The notes beneath the pieces were generated by a model that did not search any database, had not been told where the DNA came from, and saw nothing but the letters and a program-made list of their open reading frames with translations. Of a stretch of 64,000 nt of DNA, positions 58,036-64,000 are shown piece after piece; the stretch's first letter is position 1, and each line of letters starts with the position of its first letter. The DNA comes from Molossus alvarezi (lineage: Eukaryota > Chordata > Mammalia > Chiroptera > Molossidae), in assembly GCA_037176705.1 (NCBI GenBank), contig CM073891.1, positions 91,718,327 to 91,782,326 of the forward strand, in the 5' to 3' direction. A program made the translations under genes and the position numbers.

Positions 58036-59425
58036 TATAATATAGAGAGTCTCTATAGTAGTTAGTTAGCAGAACCTAAGAAAGCTTATGAGAAATGAAA
58101 AGTGGTTTACTTAGGTTTTATAATTGGATCTGAGGATTTTTATTTTGGAATAAAACTGCAAGCACTTGAATATTTTTAAGTTAACACTTTCTTAAGATAA
58201 ATAGAGGAAATTCACACATGTCTTAGTGTTAAATTGCTCCAGGATCTCTGGCTTTAGCGGCTTACAATTAGCCAGTGCTTTAATTTTCAGCAGGAAGGCT
58301 ACCTCTGCAACCACAGAGGCTAGATGTTTTATATTATTTGTTAACTTGAATCTTAGATTATGAAAACAGCAAAATCTACAGTGAGAAGAGTATTCTCTAA
58401 TAATCGTTGTTCATAATAGAGTTCATGTGAAATTTAAAGTAAATCAGCTGAGAAATAAAGATGTTTTAAAATAAAAATGTCATGTTTATTCTCAATTCTT
58501 ATGTTCAATCATTATCTCATACTGATCTTCAAAATTTTTCTGTGAATGTACATATTTCAGAGAAACTGTTAGGTATACTATAATACTAATGAGAATCTGT
58601 AGAAAATTGAAATGTAACAAGTGACAAAAACTTATACTTGACATTATTCTTAAAGTCCTGCTAATTTATTCAAAAATATTTTTAAGCTTTATTTTAGGCC
58701 TAATTTATAATTCCTGATTTCTAGGAAGTTGTCATCATTTTTAAAATGTCTGTTGGGATGGACCAAAAAATTAACTCTGAATCATTACCTCTCAAATAGG
58801 AGAAATACAGGCAGTCATACCTCTTCCCTTGCCTTAACAAAACAGTTCTGAGATAAATATAGTGAAGCTCTTTTTCTGTCATTTGGGGAAGAGTGTCATT
58901 TTTTATTTATCATAACTGAGACACTATTGTATCATATATATTTTTAAAAAGCCCTTATATTTATTTTATGGCACCATTGCTGTTTGACATCAAACAACTG
59001 AATGGAAACTCTTAAATAATGAATGATATAAAAGCAAATGAGCTATAGAACAAATATGCTAAAAATAAACTTACACTTACATTTAAATGTGAAATTTTTT
59101 TCCATAGGGGGAGAAATGTTCTTTGGAAATTAATTAACATAATAATAAAATATCACTTCTAAAAATTTAAAAAGATTTAATTATGAGAAAACAACTTTGA
59201 CATCAGTCTAGACATGCAAGAGAGCAGAACATTTCTTATGAAATAAGCTCACATAGCTAAGGCAGGCTATGTTGGCTGTTAATCTTGTTGAGAAAGCATC
59301 TGTTCAAACCTTGATTCTACAATATGGAACCTAAAGAACTGTGATTAGTGGAATGGAGTTTGCCATCCAAATATGCCTCTTTGGGATATTGATTATTTTA
59401 AAGATGGTTACTTTTTTTTTTTTTT
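58036..59425. other. unique AT-rich sequence
   Basis: No element or exon recognised. Confidence 0.5.
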
Positions 59426-59658
59426 AATCCTCATTGACTTTATCTTTTCAACTATTTTAGAAAGAGAGGAAGGGGGGGGAGAGACATTGATGTGAGAGAG
59501 AAACATTGATTGGTTGCCTCCCATACGCACTCCAACTGGGGACTGAATCCACAACCTGGTATGTGCGCTGATGGGGAATAGAACCTGCGGCATTTTGGTG
59601 TAGGACCTTTTGGTGTATGGGACAATGTTCCTGCCAGCTGAGCCACACTGACCAGGGC
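59426..59658 (-). repeat. Ves-type SINE
   Basis: Reverse tRNA-like part ends gagccacactgaccagggct. It adjoins a second SINE, and variants of the same site (ggttactttt, tgattactt, ggttactttt) occur three times, so the two insertions used one target. Confidence 0.88.
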
Positions 59659-59671
59659 TAAACTGATTACT

Positions 59672-59957
59672 TAAAAAAAAAATCTTCACCTGAGGATATT
59701 TTTCCATTGATTTTTAGATAGAGTGGTAGGGAGGGAGGGGGGGGGAGGGAGGGAGGGAAAGGGGGGGAGAGAGAGAGAGAGGAAGAGAGAGAGAAACATT
59801 GGTGTAAGAGACATATCAATTGGTTGCCTCCTGTATGATGCTAATCAGGGCCAGGGATGAAACTGCAACCGAGGTACATGCCCTTGACCAGAATCAAACC
59901 CGAGGCTCTTTGGTCCACAGGCTGACGTTCTAACCACTGAGCCAAACTGGTCAGGTC
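59672..59957 (-). repeat. Ves-type SINE with expanded G/A tract
   Basis: Tail cttcacctgaggat, purine-rich block 59720-59795 with G runs, reverse tRNA-like part ending gccaaactggtcagg. Confidence 0.9.
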
Positions 59958-61036
59958 TAAGCTGGTTACTTTTAAGAAAAAAAAGACAAAGGAAAACATT
60001 TGGACCTTTCCACTAACTGTCTAAAAGAATTTAGGTAGAGGACCTGCTCCAGGAAGGGAGCTATCATCATAGATAAGTACAGTTTAATATAAACGATGTA
60101 TGATAGGGAGGAACCCAGCAAGGCACATTTCATCGAAGTCCTTTCTGTGTTCCCTTGTTAATGATGGCCCAACAAACATTTGCTTTATATCTTTATGTGA
60201 ATTGCTTTCCTGCCCTTTGAAGTCCCAAATCACAATCCCACTTTCTTCTTAGCTCAAGCTAGCGTATTAGCCTCAACTGTCCTGTGTTCCTCATATTCTT
60301 TTGGAACCTCTACATGTACATACGTAATTAAATGTGGTTATTTTCCCCAGGTAATCTGTCTTATGTCAATTTGATTATTAGACCAGCCAGAAAAACTGAG
60401 AAGAGTGAATGAAAATTATTTTTTCTCTCCTACAATGCAAAACCAAATATCTATTTTGGTAAATTGGAAGGATGCTTAGATCAATTTTCACCGAAAACAC
60501 AAGTCAAAAGATATATAAAGTAAAACAAAGTTTTAAATTCTGTAGACATATCCATCTACTCCTGTCAAAATATGTTATATGGTGTGGAACCTACATTTAT
60601 GAGATACAACTCAGCAATTGGTGCACTTGATGGAGTAAACCATATCTATAAATCCATATGTATACACCAAGCACATTGCATATCTTGATTTGCATTTTTT
60701 TCTTGAATAACCCCCATAGATATTTAATATAAATAACTAATTTGCTCTCTTTCTGACCAGGTGAAAAGGAGGGAATCATAGCTGTGGGCTTAAAAGATAT
60801 TTTGGATCTATGTGAAATCATTTATTTTGTAAGAAAACCTCTGATTTGTAATAAAAATTCTGTTGAAATATTTATTTAAAAAGAATATGTTTTTTGTTAA
60901 AATACAGATTTATTGCTTCACAAAATACATTTGATAGCATACAACACAGGCAAAGCCTTCCAGAAACAAAGATATTTTGACAAAAATGTTTAAAATTTTA
61001 GTTTAAAAATATATTTTATACCTGAATTTAAAAAAA
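59958..61036. other. unique AT-rich sequence
   Basis: No element or exon recognised. Confidence 0.5.
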
Positions 61037-61226
61037 TATGCTTTTATTATTTTAGAGAGAGAGGAAGGGAGAGGTAGAGAGAGAGAGAGAGAGAAACATG
61101 ATGTGAGAGAGAAACATCTCCCATACCCCAGCCAGGGACCAAACCTGCAATTTGGGCATGTGTCATGACCTGGAATAGAACTAGAATGGGACAATGCTCA
61201 ACCAATTGAGCCACAATGGCCAGGGC
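61037..61226 (-). repeat. Ves-type SINE, internally shortened
   Basis: GA-rich block and reverse tRNA-like part ending gagccacaatggccagggcc. A segment between the two is missing. Confidence 0.85.
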
Positions 61227-62789
61227 CATACCTGAACTTTTAAAGTAACACTATCATTACTGTCAATAAAATCAGCTTTAAAAGAACTTTTAAAATAAAA
61301 TATTAAGATTAAGTGTTTATGTTATTGCTCCTTTGTTAGAAAATAGGAGATGGAATTTCAAGAATTAAAGGTAAATGTTCTCAAGATGATTGTGGTTTGT
61401 TACATCATTTCTATACATTAATAAATGAAGTTGGTCAGCTCCCCATAGCTAATTACTTTTGCAGTAAAATAATTAAAAATTTTCTCTAAACCCCTTTTTT
61501 TTCTGAGACTGTAAAAATCAATTATTTAAATCATGTTTCACCATACTGTTTCATTGCAGTGAGGCAAGTAGAGCATTTAGAAATTGTTCACTTCGCTACA
61601 ACATATCCTGCTTTTACGTTTGAATAAATGGTTTTTCCTTCAAGTAAATAGAGCCTTATATATAATATAAAATGATGACACTAATATTTTTTTATTTCAA
61701 AATCCATTTGTAAATTACTCATTTAGAACTCTAAATGCATTTTTTTCTTGTGGAGACAGTAATACTATAGTGAGCGTTCAGTAACTCCCAAGGTAAATCA
61801 TACATCCATGTAATCCAATGTATAACTGAATAATAGCAAAATTAATATAACAACTTAAATTATTAAGTGGCTACTAAATTATTGTAATTACTAATATCCT
61901 TATTTGGACTATCTTATTTAATCCTGATAATGACTTTGCACATTCGATACAAAAAACTTTAGTGTGTTTATATTAATAGAATTTAAGGTACTCATGTTTT
62001 TATTTCTATAGGAGAATATATTCCATACTTATACTTTTCCAACTGTATTTGTATTTTTAATTCAGACCTTTAAAATTGTCAAACAAAAACAAGTTCATAT
62101 ATTTGAACTCTGCTTCTAGCAAAGATTGTAGCAAAATATGTCTGTCTTCATAAATTCTTTTAAAAGATGGATATATTGTAGCTTAAAATAATCTATATAC
62201 ATAAGCATATCTATATATATGTTTGCAATCAACAAGTGAAAATTGAAAGTGTTAAAAATAAAGAGAAAGAACAATTAAGAGCATAAGTTGATGCTGTGCA
62301 TCTAGGAGGTGATTATCAAATTCAGAGATGGAATACAATACACAAAGACTTGAGTTTTAATGTCCAGGCACAAAAGGTGAAACATTTAGGGCAAATAAGA
62401 TATGACTTGGAACTAAGGCACTTATACAAATCTTATACAAATCTGGGGTCCTCTGGTTTTTACCTTTGGAAAAAAAAAGGGGTTACAAAATGCTTCCAGT
62501 GACCTAGTCTAAATGAAGTCATCATGTTGTCTATCAGTTCTCTGGGTATAAAATAGAAACATTTCATGAGAGTTCAAAACCAAGTGTGTGCCATGCTTGG
62601 GTTTGAAGCCTGATCCTAGACTAGTTGTTTAAATGTGTGAATCTTGAATGTGTGAATCCTGAAATAGAAACATAAGTATTAATATTGGTACTTGTGTTAT
62701 AAGGATAGACATATAGATAAATGGAATAAAAATAGAATTCAAAGTCCAAAAATAAATCCATAAAATTAAGGCCAGTGATTTTTGATGAT
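61227..62789. other. unique AT-rich sequence
   Basis: No element or exon recognised. Confidence 0.5.
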
Positions 62790-63275
62790 GATGCAGTGTT
62801 AGTCAGGGTTCTCCAGAGAAACAGAATCAATAAGATAAATGTGTGTGTATATTGGTGTGCGTGTGTGTGTGTGTGTGTGTGTACACAAATATTTGGGGAT
62901 GGGAAGGAGAGAGAGAGAGAGACAGCTTTCAAGGAATTCATTCACACACCTGGGGAAACCTGGCAGGTCCCAAATGAGCAAGGTTTAAATCTCCTAGAAG
63001 CTGGAGATGCAGGGAAAAGTTGCAGCTTGAGTTCAATGGCAGTCTGCTGGCAGAATTCCTTGTTTGCTAGAGCGGAAATGTCTTTGCTCTATTCAAACCT
63101 TCAACTGATTCGATGAGGTAAATATGGAGGGTAATCTGCTTTACTCAAAGTCCACTGATTTAAAGGTTAATCTCATCCAAAAAGCTCCTTCACAGAAAAA
63201 TCCATAATAATCTTTTACCAAATATCCAGGCACTGTGGCCCAACCAAGTTGACACATAAAATTAACTGTCATAGG
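62790..63275 (+). repeat. ancient eutherian interspersed repeat (L1M-type 3' end, as recalled)
   Basis: Starts gttagtcagggttctccaga, passes through ggcagtctgctggcagaatt and tggagggtaatctgctttac, and ends aagttgacacataaaatt. I know this as a common placental-mammal repeat; the exact family name should be checked against a repeat library. A (GT)n microsatellite (about 62858-62882) lies inside it. Confidence 0.7.
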
Positions 63276-63871
63276 TATCAAAGCAATTCAACAGGCAATG
63301 AGGAGTGTAAAGATATTGATTAACATTAGACTTTGTCAGGTTAGGTTACACATACTAGAAATTTAAGGGAAACCAGCAATGTATAGAAAAATAACCTTCA
63401 ATGATTTAGAGTAGAAAAAATGGAATAAAGATACATGTTCAATCTAATTGAAGACAATAAGAAGAAAGAACACAAAGCAACATAGCACAAATAAAATACT
63501 AAAAAGCACAATAAATAATAAACTGACCAACAAAAGATAAAAATTATGCCTGGAATTACAAATTTCCAGCTATAAGCTATTATAAAAGGCACATTTAAAA
63601 CATAATGAGGGGGTACATTGCAAAGGGGAAAAACAATGACATATCTGACAAATGTTAATCAAAATAACCTGGTGTAGCTATATAACTCTGTTGGAAAACA
63701 GTTTAAGTCAGAAAACAATATAGTTAAAGAGAGTCATTGTAAAATGATAAATTAAAAAATTACTCACTAGAAACCTATGATTAAAAATCTAGAAATCCAT
63801 TGTTCTGAGTATTTATGCAAGTATAATTCTCAAAAGGTTTGAAAGTAGATTAGTCTACATCAGCAAGCTTT
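63276..63871. other. unique AT-rich sequence
   Basis: No element or exon recognised. Confidence 0.5.
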
Positions 63872-64000
63872 CTTTTTTTTTTAATCCTCGACTGAGGACA
63901 TTTTTCCATTTTTTGTTCAGATACAGTGGGAGGGAGAGAGAGGAAGAGAAATAGAGAGAGAAACATTGATGTGAAAGGGACACATAGAGTGGTTGCCACC
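63872..64000 (-). repeat. Ves-type SINE cut by the window edge
   Basis: Begins with the T-rich tail and cctcgactgaggac, then the GA-rich block; the tRNA-like half lies beyond the window. Confidence 0.88.

Overview
The window is mammalian nuclear DNA, AT-rich, intron-poor in coding sequence and crowded with retroelements. At least 27 tRNA-derived SINEs have the head ccctggccrgtttggctcag, a B-box-like ggttcgattcc and, in many copies, a tail reading cctcrggtgaggat. From recall these are Ves-type SINEs of bats, probably a vespertilionid or a close relative. That assignment is family knowledge, not something a search has confirmed here.

Host gene. One gene can be traced on the minus strand. A CpG-rich promoter lies at about 27440-28045, with a probable non-coding first exon ending at 27727. 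Four further exons follow towards the left edge: 26475-26659 (start codon at 26597), 24686-24758, 22618-22709 and 2163-2270. Splice sites and reading phases fit exactly and give an uninterrupted 132-residue N-terminus that continues off the left edge. Its hydrophobic/glycine pattern looks like an OB-fold of the nucleic-acid-binding type. I do not recognise the gene and give no symbol.

The intron between 22618 and 2270 is about 20 kb. It holds a complete but defective class I endogenous retrovirus (8293-13997), antisense to the host gene. The element has two 369-bp LTRs differing at 7 sites, a 5-bp target duplication (ttttc), a tRNA-Phe-type primer-binding site, a remnant gag, a long open pol frame (protease remnant, RT, RNase H, truncated integrase) and env scraps. 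The LTRs are young while the internal region is heavily deleted.

Right of the promoter (28.1-64 kb) I find no convincing host exon. Layout: SINEs and an L2 relic (28-34 kb); a 687-bp solo LTR (33969-34655); mostly unassigned DNA (35-39 kb); a nearly full-length but dead L1 on the minus strand (about 40505-46340); a mosaic of old LTR elements (46.8-57.5 kb) containing nested SINEs, a truncated L1 with perfect target duplications and a near-perfect 108-111-bp inverted repeat with a 21-bp loop (51310-51549); then AT-rich unique sequence with scattered SINEs and an ancient eutherian repeat (62790-63275). Apart from the host gene, no coding sequence is likely to be functional; the retroviral pol frame is the only long ORF.
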